The notes below the pieces were generated by a model. The model was not told the origin of the DNA, searched no databases, and was given only the letters and a program-made list of their open reading frames with translations. The translations under genes were made by a program, and so were the position numbers. Positions 10,677 to 18,965 of a DNA stretch of 64,000 bases are shown here, piece by piece. Source of the DNA: Bacillus mycoides (GTDB lineage: Bacteria; Bacillota; Bacilli; Bacillales; Bacillaceae_G); NCBI RefSeq assembly GCF_018742245.1, contig NZ_CP036132.1, positions 1,359,001 to 1,423,000 of the forward strand, in the 5' to 3' direction. Within the stretch, counting starts at the first letter, position 1. Every line of letters starts with the position of its first letter.

Positions 10677-11450
10677 TTGCATGAAAAAATCGCAATCAAA
10701 ACGATGACAGATTACCATTTGTATGATTTTATGCGTTGTCCACACAAATTTTATTTCCGTCATATAAAAAGAAGAGAACCATCTTCATTTGAATGGCAAC
10801 AAATAGCACAAATGATTGTAAATCAAATTATTAATGAATATTACACGGTACCTGCCGGGCAACAAACAAAAATTTTTCTTTTAATACTTTTAGAAAAGTA
10901 TTGGAAAAAAGTAAGGATTAATATGTTTGCTTCAAAGGCGGAGTACTATATTGTTTTAGCGAAGCTAACTGATCACTTACTACAGTTTGTTGAAAGGGAT
11001 GGGAGTCAGGCACCGCCGTTATTTTTATATGAGAAGTTTCAAACATATATGGAAGAGTTAGGTGTTCACATGTCATTGACATTTGAAGTTGGTGAGTGGA
11101 GTGCTGAATCGTTTGTAATTAAAAAGTATGTGGTTGATGCGGATGAGGAAATGCTAGCTCTTTGTCAGAAATTAATGACTGTGTTTAGTTATAAAGCTTT
11201 CGGCATTCTTCCAGGAAAAATCGAAGTGATTAATTTAATAGAAGGAACTAAGTATGAGTACATTCCAAAGCAGGAAGATATTATAACTGGAATGGCTGAT
11301 TTATTTAGAATGAAAGAAATGCTGCAACAACCTGAGCACTACACAGAGCGTCATTTTCGTTCCGAGTGTATGAGTTGTGCTTTTCGTAGTGAATGCCAAG
11401 AGGAAGAAGAAAAAGAGGAAACGTTGCAGAAGAAAAATATCGTACATTAA
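10677..11450 (+). CDS. AddB/Cas4-like Fe-S (PD-(D/E)XK-type) protein with no visible nuclease motif
   Basis: 257 aa. The N terminus DYHLYDFMRCPHKFYFRH resembles the opening of RecB/AddB/Cas4 nuclease domains. The C terminus has CMSCAFRSEC. C21 with C231-x2-C234-x5-C240 has the AddB/Cas4 four-Cys Fe-S spacing. I see no clear GxxD, (D/E)xK or QxxxY motifs between them, so catalysis may be lost. TTG start at 10677; the next in-frame start is ATG 10704 without an RBS. It follows flavodoxin by 24 bp, in the Fur-controlled group. Confidence 0.65.
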   Translation: MHEKIAIKTMTDYHLYDFMRCPHKFYFRHIKRREPSSFEWQQIAQMIVNQIINEYYTVPAGQQTKIFLLILLEKYWKKVRINMFASKAEYYIVLAKLTDHLLQFVERDGSQAPPLFLYEKFQTYMEELGVHMSLTFEVGEWSAESFVIKKYVVDADEEMLALCQKLMTVFSYKAFGILPGKIEVINLIEGTKYEYIPKQEDIITGMADLFRMKEMLQQPEHYTERHFRSECMSCAFRSECQEEEEKEETLQKKNIVH

Positions 11451-11476
11451 AGGATGCAATTTTGCATCCTTTTTAT
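11451..11476 (+). terminator. Terminator of the flavodoxin group
   Basis: Stem AAGGATGCAA / TTGCATCCTT, then T-rich sequence, starting directly at the stop of the AddB-like gene. Confidence 0.8.
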
Positions 11477-11547
11477 TATTGACATGAAAAGCTTTTCATC
11501 ATTTACGGTATATGAGTAGCAGATTTTAATAAGGGGAGGAATAATCA

Positions 11548-11709
11548 ATGAAAGATGAAACAAAAGTATTTCAATGGTTAAAAGAACAGAATGCTCCTTT
11601 TGGAATTCAACTGCAAATTTTACAGGCGTTTCAATTGTATAAAGTTATTGTTGAAATGGATAAAAAATTAATGATGTATGAAGAGAGAGAGTATAGGGAG
11701 AGAATTTAA
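11548..11709 (+). CDS. Small hypothetical protein
   Basis: 53 aa (MKDETKVFQWLKEQNAPFGI to MMYEEREYRERI). Soluble, helical, charged. Strong GGGGAGGA site before the ATG. The 3' end overlaps the convergent kinase gene by 4 bp. I do not recognise it; real-gene status rests on the RBS, the frame and the compact fit between neighbours. Confidence 0.6.
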   Translation: MKDETKVFQWLKEQNAPFGIQLQILQAFQLYKVIVEMDKKLMMYEEREYRERI

Positions 11710-12614
11710 TCTCGTCCCTGTAATATTGCCTTCAATTGTTCTTTACTCTTGTTTAATTCTATTTCGTTATTTGTTTCAATGTTATAAATGAGGTTATGTA
11801 GTAAAGGGCTGTATTGATAAAAGGTAGTGATGCGGTGAATGAGTAATGGATCGCGGTGAGAAACAAGTGTACTGTATTGTTTATATACAGATGTAGTAAA
11901 CTCATGACCGAAATCATAATATAGCCCAGCAAAATCAAAAGCGGGATCGCCAATTTGAGCATCTCCAAAATCGATAACACCTGAAATGGTTTTGTTCAGG
12001 TTGTTAAATAAAATGTGATGATGTGTAAAGTCAGCATGAATGATTGTATTTTGAAAGGTAGATTTAGCTATACAGGTAAAGAAATTTTCGAATAAACGAT
12101 TTAAGGCTGATTTCTGTAATGAAGTAAGGCTGTTAGTAAGATATTGATTTAATTTTGTTTGTAGTTCTTTCCAGTAGGTAAGTGTTTTTTCGATAGGGAA
12201 TCCTAACGTTTCAACACGTTTTAAAGGAATACTATGTAAAGCCGCAAGGAAAGTGGCTAATTGTGAAATAATTACTTCAAGTTCTTTTTTCTCTAACTGG
12301 GCAACTATTTCAGTTTTTAACGGTTTACCATGAATGAGAGGATAATAGCTAAAAAATGGAACAGTATCACAATTATTCTTATACAATACGCGATACTTAG
12401 GGACTTCGATTCTTTGTAATGAATGAGAAAGAATGGTACACAGCTCCTTTTCTAACGGAATTCGCTTTGCATATTCAAGTTTTCTTGGAAAACGAAACAG
12501 TAGCTCGTCATTTATAATAACCGCTATATTATCCCAGCCCTCTTCATTTTGCGAATATGAATGTATAGAAAGACCGGGCAGAGCTTCTTTTATATATTGT
12601 TTGTAAGAGTCCAT
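11706..12614 (-). CDS. Aminoglycoside phosphotransferase (APH) family kinase
   Basis: 302 aa. Kinase motifs: Brenner-type HADFTHHHILFNN catalytic loop and GVIDFGDAQIGDPAFDFA metal-binding segment. The N terminus (LFRFPRKLEYAKRIPLEKEL) carries the ATP-site Lys. The family phosphorylates aminoglycosides, choline, homoserine or macrolides. Chromosomal copies in this group are often annotated as APH without proven resistance. RBS AGGAACG-like before the ATG. The substrate cannot be read from sequence. Confidence 0.88.
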   Translation of the reverse strand: MDSYKQYIKEALPGLSIHSYSQNEEGWDNIAVIINDELLFRFPRKLEYAKRIPLEKELCTILSHSLQRIEVPKYRVLYKNNCDTVPFFSYYPLIHGKPLKTEIVAQLEKKELEVIISQLATFLAALHSIPLKRVETLGFPIEKTLTYWKELQTKLNQYLTNSLTSLQKSALNRLFENFFTCIAKSTFQNTIIHADFTHHHILFNNLNKTISGVIDFGDAQIGDPAFDFAGLYYDFGHEFTTSVYKQYSTLVSHRDPLLIHRITTFYQYSPLLHNLIYNIETNNEIELNKSKEQLKAILQGRD

Positions 12615-12713
12615 AATCGTTCCTCGTTTCTAAGTTAAAGGTAGGTTATTCTACTACATGATATCAGAATTTTCTTTCTGTATATTAAAATGTAACTATC
12701 ATTATGAGGGAGG

Positions 12714-13223
12714 GTGGGGTGTATTACGAAGAAAAGAATAGTAATCATTTCTCTATGTATCGCTTTTGGATTGTTTTGGTCATATAAAGAGGAGGTTTTT
12801 GCCACCTTTAAACCGATAGATCGCTACGAGTTAAATAAGGAATTAAAGAACAAAAGTATAGAAACTTTAACTCATAAAGAAAAGAAAATGATAGGAGAAC
12901 ACTTTGTGACAGCGCAATTATCAGTGTTTGAGTTTGATAATAAAGAAGATGTGAAGATAAAAAGCGAAGAGTTATTTGTAAACAAAGGGTATGAGCAATT
13001 AATGAAAAATTATTATCCAAATCGTTTTCGGAATTTAGAGTATAAATTTACAAACGAGGAGATACGTGAAGTGACAGATGAGAGTTTTTACTATCATGCT
13101 GTAGCGTACGTTGCTGGTACTGAAAATGGTAAGAGAAGTGAAATGAAATTAAATTATGACATGAAAATTGTAAAGGTTAATAATATATTTAGGGTGTTAG
13201 ATCAAAAGCAGTACGTACAATGA
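12714..13223 (+). CDS. Membrane-anchored hypothetical protein
   Basis: About 169 aa with an N-terminal hydrophobic segment (IVIISLCIAFGLFWSY) that could be a signal anchor, then a hydrophilic extracellular domain. Start is uncertain: GTG 12714 sits inside the GAGGGAGGG ribosome site, while an ATT at 12723 would have better spacing. No recognised domain. A hairpin terminator follows. Confidence 0.6.
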   Translation: MGCITKKRIVIISLCIAFGLFWSYKEEVFATFKPIDRYELNKELKNKSIETLTHKEKKMIGEHFVTAQLSVFEFDNKEDVKIKSEELFVNKGYEQLMKNYYPNRFRNLEYKFTNEEIREVTDESFYYHAVAYVAGTENGKRSEMKLNYDMKIVKVNNIFRVLDQKQYVQ

Positions 13224-13224
13224 A

Positions 13225-13252
13225 AAATCCCTCAAGGAGAAGAGGGATTTTA
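13225..13252. terminator. Bidirectional terminator
   Basis: AAAATCCCTC / GAGGGATTTT stem with an 8-nt loop between the convergent genes ending at 13223 and 13250. Confidence 0.75.
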
Positions 13253-13399
13253 AAGATTTTCATTTTGTTGCCCAAGTTCTTTTTGAGCAATGTATAAATT
13301 TCCTTGCTCAACTTGTTTCAGTGTATGAACAGAATCTCCTGCATATCCTTTTTCTGTTTTAACAGTTCTTTTTGAACGATTTGAATCTTGTTTCTTCAT
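13250..13399 (-). CDS. Small hydrophilic protein (possibly spore-associated)
   Basis: 49 aa (MKKQDSNRSKRTVKTEKGYA to ELGQQNENL). No Cys or Trp, rich in Lys, Gln and Asn, a composition like minor small spore proteins, but I cannot assign a family. A strong AAGGAAGGGTGG site precedes the ATG. It follows the 57-aa membrane protein gene by 18 bp on the same strand, so they are probably cotranscribed. Confidence 0.65.
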   Translation of the reverse strand: MKKQDSNRSKRTVKTEKGYAGDSVHTLKQVEQGNLYIAQKELGQQNENL

Positions 13400-13417
13400 A
13401 TAATAGACCACCCTTCC

Positions 13418-13591
13418 TTAAAAATAGACGAAAATGATGAGCACGAGTAATACAGCTGCGAAAATGGTAATGCCCATTAAAAAAGAAGTATTTTTATATT
13501 TAGGTGGCTTATGTACATCTTGCCGATATCCAGGTGAAATTTCAGGGGCGAATTCTTCATCGAATGATTGTTTCTTTTGTTTTTCGTCCAT
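13418..13591 (-). CDS. Small C-tail-anchored membrane protein
   Basis: 57 aa (MDEKQKKQSFDEEFAPEISP then GYRQDVHKPPKYKN). An acidic, Pro-containing N-terminal half is followed by one C-terminal membrane helix (about residues 37-57, FLMGITIFAAVLLVLIIFVYF). GAAAGGTGG-type RBS. Unknown family. It likely forms a two-gene unit with the 49-aa protein downstream. Confidence 0.65.
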   Translation of the reverse strand: MDEKQKKQSFDEEFAPEISPGYRQDVHKPPKYKNTSFLMGITIFAAVLLVLIIFVYF

Positions 13592-13649
13592 ATGTATCCA
13601 CCTTTCTTTTTCATTATGTTACACGTTACAAGAAAAAATATGCATGAAG

Positions 13650-13682
13650 AAAACAGCCGCTATATCATTAGCGGCTGTTTTG
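13650..13682. terminator. Terminator of the MATE gene, stop codon in the loop
   Basis: AAACAGCCGC (13651-13660) pairs with GCGGCTGTTT (13671-13680). The minus-strand stop of the MATE gene (13668-13670) lies in the loop. Confidence 0.75.
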
Positions 13683-15026
13683 CGTTGTATATTTTCTTTG
13701 TACTTGGAAGAGACGGATAAGCAGGAAGATTGCTCCAAATGCTAGACCGATAATAAGACCGATCCAATACCCTTTTGCTGCCCAGTCAGTATAAGTTGCT
13801 AACATGTAGCCAAGAGGTAGACCTATTACCCAGTAAGCTATTAATGTCATAATTAAGGCGACATTTACGTCTTTATAACCACGAAGTGCTCCTTGTACTG
13901 GAGTTGCAATCGCATCTGAAATTTGAAATAAAATCGCGAATATAAGAAATTCTTTAGCTAAATGATGGACATTTGCATTTGTCGTATAAATAGAAGCAAT
14001 TTCATCATCAAAGAAATAAAGAAGGATTGAATATAAAAGAGCGAAAGCAAGGGCTAATCCAATTCCGATAAATCCATATTGTTTCGCATTATTGTATCGT
14101 TTTGCTCCAACTTCAAATCCAACTGCTATCGTCATTGCCATTGCTAAACTTAAAGGAGTCATATATAACAAGGAAGCAAAGTTCATAGCTGCTTGATGTG
14201 CTGCTATTGTTGTCGTACTAAAATTGCTCATCATAAGTGTTACCGCAGCGAAAATACTCGTCTCAAAAAAGATAGCAAATCCGATAGGGACACCAAGTTT
14301 CAGGAATTCCTTCCAGATCGTAAAGGAAGGGCGGTATAACTGTTTAAAGATATTGAAAGAAGCGAAAGGCTCTTTCGTACGAATAATAATGACGGTAATA
14401 ATTAAAATACACCAATATGTTGCTGCAGAAGCGATTGCCGCACCAACACCACCGAGTTTTGGAAAGCCAAAGTGACCAAAAATTAATAAGTAATTTAATA
14501 CTACGTTAATTGGTAATGATAGTAATGTAATAATCATCGTTGTTCGAGTTTTTCCTAATGCATCAATAAATCCACGTAAGACGGTGTAAGTAAATAAAGG
14601 GATAATTCCAATCGCGATAATACTTAAAAATTGTGCTGCAATACGTTCCACAGGTTCTTCTAATTGCATGCCATTTAAAATAGGTGAAACAGCGAAGAAT
14701 CCGATAAGGATAACAACGAAACTAGCACAAATTGCTAAATATACTGCTTGTATGACAATGTGGGGAACGTCCTCCTTTTTCTTTGATCCAACGAGCTGTG
14801 CAACAATAGGAGTAGTAGCCATTAAAATTCCTGTTAAGCCGGTACTAACAGGAAGCCATATACTTGTCCCGATAGCAACACCCGCTAAATCAATAGGACT
14901 TGCATGTCCTGACATTGTCGTATCAAAAAAGCTCATCGCAAATAATGACATTTGCGTTACAAAAATCGGGAAAAAGAGTAATAAAAATTGCTTTAACTTT
15001 TGTGAGAATGAAGTAGTTTCTTTCAT
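13668..15026 (-). CDS. MATE family multidrug efflux protein (NorM-like)
   Basis: 452 aa, about 12 membrane segments, with the duplicated MatE fold. N-terminal motif [32 protein letters not shown] and the second-half equivalent [20 protein letters not shown] are recognisable. It exports cationic drugs, toxins or metabolites using Na+ or H+. ATG 15026 follows AAGGGGAT; the frame extends upstream to 15137 but without an RBS. Stand-alone gene. Substrate unknown. Confidence 0.93.
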   Translation of the reverse strand: MKETTSFSQKLKQFLLLFFPIFVTQMSLFAMSFFDTTMSGHASPIDLAGVAIGTSIWLPVSTGLTGILMATTPIVAQLVGSKKKEDVPHIVIQAVYLAICASFVVILIGFFAVSPILNGMQLEEPVERIAAQFLSIIAIGIIPLFTYTVLRGFIDALGKTRTTMIITLLSLPINVVLNYLLIFGHFGFPKLGGVGAAIASAATYWCILIITVIIIRTKEPFASFNIFKQLYRPSFTIWKEFLKLGVPIGFAIFFETSIFAAVTLMMSNFSTTTIAAHQAAMNFASLLYMTPLSLAMAMTIAVGFEVGAKRYNNAKQYGFIGIGLALAFALLYSILLYFFDDEIASIYTTNANVHHLAKEFLIFAILFQISDAIATPVQGALRGYKDVNVALIMTLIAYWVIGLPLGYMLATYTDWAAKGYWIGLIIGLAFGAIFLLIRLFQVQRKYTTQNSR

Positions 15027-15208
15027 AAAATCCCCTTTCAGTGTAAAAAACAAACTCTTATTATCATACAATTTAATCAAAAAATAGAAAAGAAATAAGC
15101 GTATACAACAAATGAAATCAATAAAAAAAGGATGCACTTTGAAAAGGGATAAGGTATTATGATAAGGTGTGAAAAAATTACATATTCGTTATTAAGGAGG
15201 CACTACTT

Positions 15209-16000
15209 GTGGCTGATTGGTTAATTGGATTAATCATGGGTGCTGTTGAAGGTTTAACAGAGTTTCTACCAGTTTCATCAACAGGACATATGATTTTAAC
15301 AGGTCATTTACTTGGATTCGACGATGAGAGAGCGAAAGTTTTCGAAGTTGTTATTCAGTTGGGATCGATTTTAGCAGTTGTTGTTATATTTTGGAAACGT
15401 TTATGGTCATTAGTTGGAATAGGGAAAGTGACTGATGGACCATCTTTAAATTTATTACATATTATTATTGGGATGATTCCTGCCGGCATACTCGGTGTAT
15501 TATTCCATAGTGCAATTAAAGAAGTTTTATTCGGTCCAGGACCGGTTGTTATTAGCTTAGTAGCTGGTGGTATTTTAATGATTGTTGCTGAGAAGTTTTC
15601 AAAACCAAGTACAGCAAGAACGTTAGATGAAATCACATATAAGCAAGCATTTACAATCGGAATGTTCCAATGTTTAGCACTTTGGCCAGGATTTTCTCGT
15701 TCTGGGTCTACAATAAGTGGTGGTTTATTAGCTCGCGTTTCGCATACAGCGGCAGCTGAATATACGTTTATTTTAGCAGTACCAATGATGGTAGCTGCAA
15801 GTGGCTTAGATTTAATCAAGAGCTGGGATATATTAAGTGCAGCAGATATACCGTTATTTGCAACTGGATTTATTACAGCATTCGTTGTTGCGATGCTTGC
15901 AATTGTTTCATTCTTAAAATTGTTAGGTCGTGTAAAACTAACACCGTTCGCTTATTACCGTTTCATTTTAGCTGCGGTATTCTATTTCTTCATTATGTAA
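15209..16000 (+). CDS. uppP: Undecaprenyl-diphosphatase UppP (BacA)
   Basis: 263 aa polytopic membrane enzyme. Both signature regions are intact: [20 protein letters not shown] near the N terminus and [15 protein letters not shown] around residues 170-185. It dephosphorylates C55-PP to C55-P, the lipid carrier of wall synthesis, and gives bacitracin tolerance. GTG start at 15209 with AAGGAGG 8 nt upstream. Several UppP paralogues are usual in this group. Confidence 0.96.
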   Translation: MADWLIGLIMGAVEGLTEFLPVSSTGHMILTGHLLGFDDERAKVFEVVIQLGSILAVVVIFWKRLWSLVGIGKVTDGPSLNLLHIIIGMIPAGILGVLFHSAIKEVLFGPGPVVISLVAGGILMIVAEKFSKPSTARTLDEITYKQAFTIGMFQCLALWPGFSRSGSTISGGLLARVSHTAAAEYTFILAVPMMVAASGLDLIKSWDILSAADIPLFATGFITAFVVAMLAIVSFLKLLGRVKLTPFAYYRFILAAVFYFFIM

Positions 16001-16016
16001 GAATAAATTGTCAGCA

Positions 16017-16074
16017 ATCCCCTATAGAATAGACATTTGAAAAAAGTCTATTCTATAGGGGATTTTTTTATAGC
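16017..16074 (+). terminator. Strong terminator of uppP
   Basis: A 17-bp stem (TCCCCTATAGAATAGAC with GTCTATTCTATAGGGGA) followed by seven T residues. Confidence 0.9.
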
Positions 16075-16109
16075 GAGAGAAAAATAAAACTTTTACCTTC
16101 AATTACTTG

Positions 16110-16128
16110 TATTTCACCATGTGAAATA
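16110..16128. promoter_or_regulatory. Perfect 8-3-8 palindrome upstream of the SRPBCC gene
   Basis: TATTTCAC-CAT-GTGAAATA, 66 bp before the start codon. Its size and symmetry fit an operator for a dimeric regulator. I do not know the cognate protein. Confidence 0.55.
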
Positions 16129-16193
16129 TGCCATAATGATTTCGTTATAATAACTTTAAGAAAATCGATAGGGTATTTGAGAGGGGCAGTTTA

Positions 16194-16658
16194 GTGAGTT
16201 TTGCAATAGAAATAGTAATTCCAGCACCAATTGATGTTGTATTTGATTATGTAAATAATGACGAGAAAATAATGGAATGGAGTACTTTTATGGTAGAAAA
16301 TAGGTATCCTCCAAACGTAGATATAAACAATCCCCGTGAAGGTGATAAATATATATCTGTGCAAAAGATGGGTAAGAAAATATATGAGTTTGAGGCGGAA
16401 ATTTTAGAGTGTGAAGCACCTTATATCGTGTCAATTGGATGTGACATGAAGCAAGGCTATACAGCCATAACTTATATGTTAGAAGAGGATGAAGAAGGTA
16501 CATCGCTTACTGTAATCGTAGAATTTGAACCGAAGAATTTTTTATATAAGATTATGTACAAGTTGACTGGATGGATGACGCGTGCGGTATATATGGGTGA
16601 GATGGAGCGTTTAGCAGAGTGCGTAGATGTTGCATATTCTCAGAAAAAAGGATTATAA
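16194..16658 (+). CDS. SRPBCC superfamily (START/polyketide cyclase-like) protein
   Basis: 154 aa, starting GTG with GAGAGGGG upstream. The N-terminal strand FAIEIVIPAPIDVVFDYVNN and the DEEGTSLTVIVEFEPKN segment are typical of the SRPBCC ligand-binding fold (polyketide_cyc2 type). Such proteins bind hydrophobic ligands or act as cyclases; the role here is unknown. Monocistronic, preceded by the palindrome at 16110 and closed by a terminator. Confidence 0.8.
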   Translation: MSFAIEIVIPAPIDVVFDYVNNDEKIMEWSTFMVENRYPPNVDINNPREGDKYISVQKMGKKIYEFEAEILECEAPYIVSIGCDMKQGYTAITYMLEEDEEGTSLTVIVEFEPKNFLYKIMYKLTGWMTRAVYMGEMERLAECVDVAYSQKKGL

Positions 16659-16671
16659 TTTTGTAAAATAA

Positions 16672-16700
16672 AAACCTGCCGAAATCGGCAGGTTTTTATT
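16672..16700. terminator. Bidirectional terminator
   Basis: AAAACCTGCCG / CGGCAGGTTTT stem between convergent genes ending at 16658 and 16696, with T and A runs on either side. Confidence 0.85.
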
Positions 16701-17250
16701 TTACTACTTTCTCAATCATGCTTTCCATTACATGTTCCCAAAGAGAAGTATCATCAGCTAATGTAGCACGGAAATTAGCGTACATTTCTTTTTGTTTTTC
16801 CTCGAATGTTGGATCTTCTTTTTCAGGCAATGTAGCACGCATGGAAGTTACTAATTCTTGTACTTTTGGAGCGCGTGGTCCAAAGACGGCTTGTTCATTT
16901 CCATCTTTATCAATGAAAATAAAGATTGGAATCGCACGTGCTGTTCCGTTTGTTAAGTATTGATCCATTAATTCTAAGTTTTCATCACGAATTAATAATC
17001 GCATATCGATATTTGCAACTTCAGAAATTCGTTTCATAACAGGTACGCATAAAAGAGCGTCACCACACCAATCAGCTGTTAATACGATAACGCGCCAGCC
17101 ATCATTTTGGCGTTCTTCTAATACAGGAAGTAATTCATTTGGAATTAAAAAGTTATTGTAAATGTGTAGTAGCTCGTATTGGTTTACTTTCATTTCATTC
17201 ACATATGTATCAAAGGACATACCTTTATCAGCCCATTGTTGTAAGTTCAT
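16696..17250 (-). CDS. Thioredoxin-family protein with WCxxxxxC motif
   Basis: 184 aa. The thioredoxin fold strand VIVLTADWCGDALLCVPVMKR carries a Cys at the usual CxxC first position, but the second Cys is six residues on. The cis-Pro region is AIPIFIFIDKDG. This fits the thioredoxin_9-type family rather than classical thioredoxin. ATG 17250 has AGAGGTG upstream; the alternative GTG 17259 is itself part of that RBS. Function unknown; the redox potential is doubtful with the altered motif. Confidence 0.8.
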   Translation of the reverse strand: MNLQQWADKGMSFDTYVNEMKVNQYELLHIYNNFLIPNELLPVLEERQNDGWRVIVLTADWCGDALLCVPVMKRISEVANIDMRLLIRDENLELMDQYLTNGTARAIPIFIFIDKDGNEQAVFGPRAPKVQELVTSMRATLPEKEDPTFEEKQKEMYANFRATLADDTSLWEHVMESMIEKVVK

Positions 17251-17316
17251 AAGTAACACCTCTTTAGTATGATTTGTTTTTATTGTACCAATTTTTATAT
17301 AGAAAAGCTTGTATTC

Positions 17317-17748
17317 TTACTCTTTCTTATCACTTAATAATTTATTTAGTGTGAAAAGGAATAGTGCGACATATAATTCAGCTGTATTTGACATTTGTAC
17401 GCTCTCTATCCAGTCGTCAGCGGTATGAATGACGAACCAATCTAACGTAATTTCAATAATGGAGAGAAGAGCAATCGAGAGCCAATTAGGCATACTTGTC
17501 ATCATTGGATGTAGGAGTACTTTAAAGAAAATGAATATAAAATATGTAATACCATCTAAGAAAAGGATAAGTAAAAAAAAGAGTAGTAGAGCTGTTCGTG
17601 ATGAATATTCTATACCTGTGATTTGAAAGATTCCTACATATACAAAGAATATAAATGCAAAGAATATAATGAGAATAAGAATAACAAAACCAATAATAAT
17701 AGTCTTATCTTTTAGACTGAGATTAGAAAACCTGTCTTCTTCACTCAC
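17317..17748 (-). CDS. Four-helix membrane protein, YrvL-like
   Basis: 143 aa with about four membrane segments (residues 16-40, 48-75, 85-112, 120-138) and a charged N terminus MSEEDRFSNLSLKDKT. The layout and the GIFQITGIEYSS segment remind me of the YrvL family (B. subtilis YrvL acts against the SigO system), but this is recall, not a search. GTG start with AAAGGAG upstream. Monocistronic. Confidence 0.55.
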   Translation of the reverse strand: MSEEDRFSNLSLKDKTIIIGFVILILIIFFAFIFFVYVGIFQITGIEYSSRTALLLFFLLILFLDGITYFIFIFFKVLLHPMMTSMPNWLSIALLSIIEITLDWFVIHTADDWIESVQMSNTAELYVALFLFTLNKLLSDKKE

Positions 17749-17909
17749 TATTCCAACTCCTTTTTCTGGAAATTAACTTCATTGTAACATGAAATATATA
17801 TTAAAAAAGTACGAATTATGGGAAAAAAAGGTGACAAAAAGTAAGATTTCATGTAAAATTATTAATAAGGTTTTTATTTAACTAAATGAAATAAAAGGGG
17901 CTGTCAAAG

Positions 17910-18329
17910 TTGTCTCAAAATAGAGAGCAATTAATGGAAGAACTATCGACAAATGTTTTTTCTATGTTTCGCACGTTGCGTAATGATATTGGAAAAATAT
18001 TTGGTGGTTACATACCGTGGAATGAGTTCATCGTCCTTAGAATATTGAATCGTACGAATAAAGAAATGGTATCACGTGTAGCTAATGAATTAAATGTGTC
18101 GAATAGTCATATTACAGCTGTTACAGAAAAATTAATTAATAAAGGCTTTGTAACTCGTTCACGTTCTACATCAGATCGCCGAGTTGTATATTTAGAGATT
18201 ACAGAACAAGGGAAAGATTTAGTTGCGAAAATGGAAGGTGAGAAAAAGAAATATTTACAAGAAAGATTCTCCTCACTTTCAGAAGACGAAATGAATGTAA
18301 TGATATCTATTTCTAAAAAACTTATTTAA
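17910..18329 (+). CDS. MarR family transcriptional regulator
   Basis: 139 aa. Winged-helix features: recognition segment ELNVSNSHITAVTEKLINKGFVTRSRSTSDRRVVYLEITEQG, which is the MarR wing signature (DRR). TTG start with AAAAGGGG upstream. No obvious target gene adjacent in the same operon, so it may be autoregulated or act in trans. Ligand not predictable. Confidence 0.93.
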   Translation: MSQNREQLMEELSTNVFSMFRTLRNDIGKIFGGYIPWNEFIVLRILNRTNKEMVSRVANELNVSNSHITAVTEKLINKGFVTRSRSTSDRRVVYLEITEQGKDLVAKMEGEKKKYLQERFSSLSEDEMNVMISISKKLI

Positions 18330-18363
18330 GTAGTTATAAATAAGAAAACGCTTACTTAACACA

Positions 18364-18403
18364 GAAGAAGACCTTCCTCATATATGGAAGGTCTTCTTCT
18401 GTG
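18364..18403 (+). terminator. Terminator of the marR-like gene
   Basis: AGAAGACCTTCC / GGAAGGTCTTCT stem with an 8-nt loop. Confidence 0.75.
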
Positions 18404-18482
18404 TGTAATAGATGATAAAAAATAAAATGTGTATGAAAAAAGATAGAGCGCCATACTACTAATAAAGGAAGGAGGGGGAAAT

Positions 18483-18638
18483 ATGACGAATCGTAATGGT
18501 AGTCAAGGAAGTGGAAATCAAGGTTCACCAAAATCAGGGCAATTCCAGCAGGAGTTTAGTGCTGATTTTGAAACAGGTAATGATAACAAAGGAAAAGAAT
18601 ATCGTTCGAAAAAAGGAAGCAAGTCAAAAAAGGAGTGA
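18483..18638 (+). CDS. Small hydrophilic Gly/Ser/Lys-rich protein, possible spore protein
   Basis: 51 aa (MTNRNGSQGSGNQGSPKSGQ then FQQEFSADFETGNDNKGKEY). Strong AAGGAGGGGG site. The GQFxxEFSADFET stretch resembles the GQFGTEFASET repeat of gamma-type small acid-soluble spore proteins, but there is only one copy, so the assignment is tentative. The stop codon lies in a terminator hairpin. Confidence 0.65.
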   Translation: MTNRNGSQGSGNQGSPKSGQFQQEFSADFETGNDNKGKEYRSKKGSKSKKE

Positions 18639-18658
18639 ATCATTTCACTCCTTTTTGA
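18627..18658 (+). terminator. Terminator overlapping the small gene stop
   Basis: AAAAGGAGTGAA / TTTCACTCCTTTTT stem. It includes the TGA of the 51-aa protein. Confidence 0.8.
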
Positions 18659-18659
18659 T

Positions 18660-18928
18660 TTAAGATGCTGCAGATTTATCAGTATTATATTTTTCTTCTG
18701 ATTTTGAAACAATCATTGCACAAATTGTATCGCCAGAAATATTGACCGCATTCTAGACCTGTCTAGAATGCGGTCAATACCGATAATAATTAAAGCAATA
18801 CCCTCTACTGGTAGATTTACTTGATTTAAAACCATCGTAAGCATTACAAGTCCAACACCTGGTACATCAGCAGTGCCAATACTAGCTAGTACAGCAGTTA
18901 ATACAACCATAGCTAATTGCTGAAATAA
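18660..18928 (-). pseudogene. Remnant of a gltT/gltP-type glutamate:cation symporter gene
   Basis: Minus strand encodes the C-terminal ~85-90 residues of a DAACS symporter in two frames. First comes [20 protein letters not shown] through GIDRILD, then after a frameshift [20 protein letters not shown] to the stop at 18660. The rest of the gene (about 330 residues) is absent. The frame break is a perfect inverted repeat (17-2-17) at about 18744-18779, where relatives read GIDRILDMARTAVN. The intact paralogue at 58679-59953 shows the expected sequence. Not functional. Confidence 0.88.
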
Positions 18929-18965
18929 GCGAAGAGAGTTAAGTTATGTGTTTGGAAAAAAAATA

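Noticed and set aside
15355..15819. 154-codon antisense frame in uppP
   Set aside because: Shadow frame; uppP has all family motifs on the other strand.
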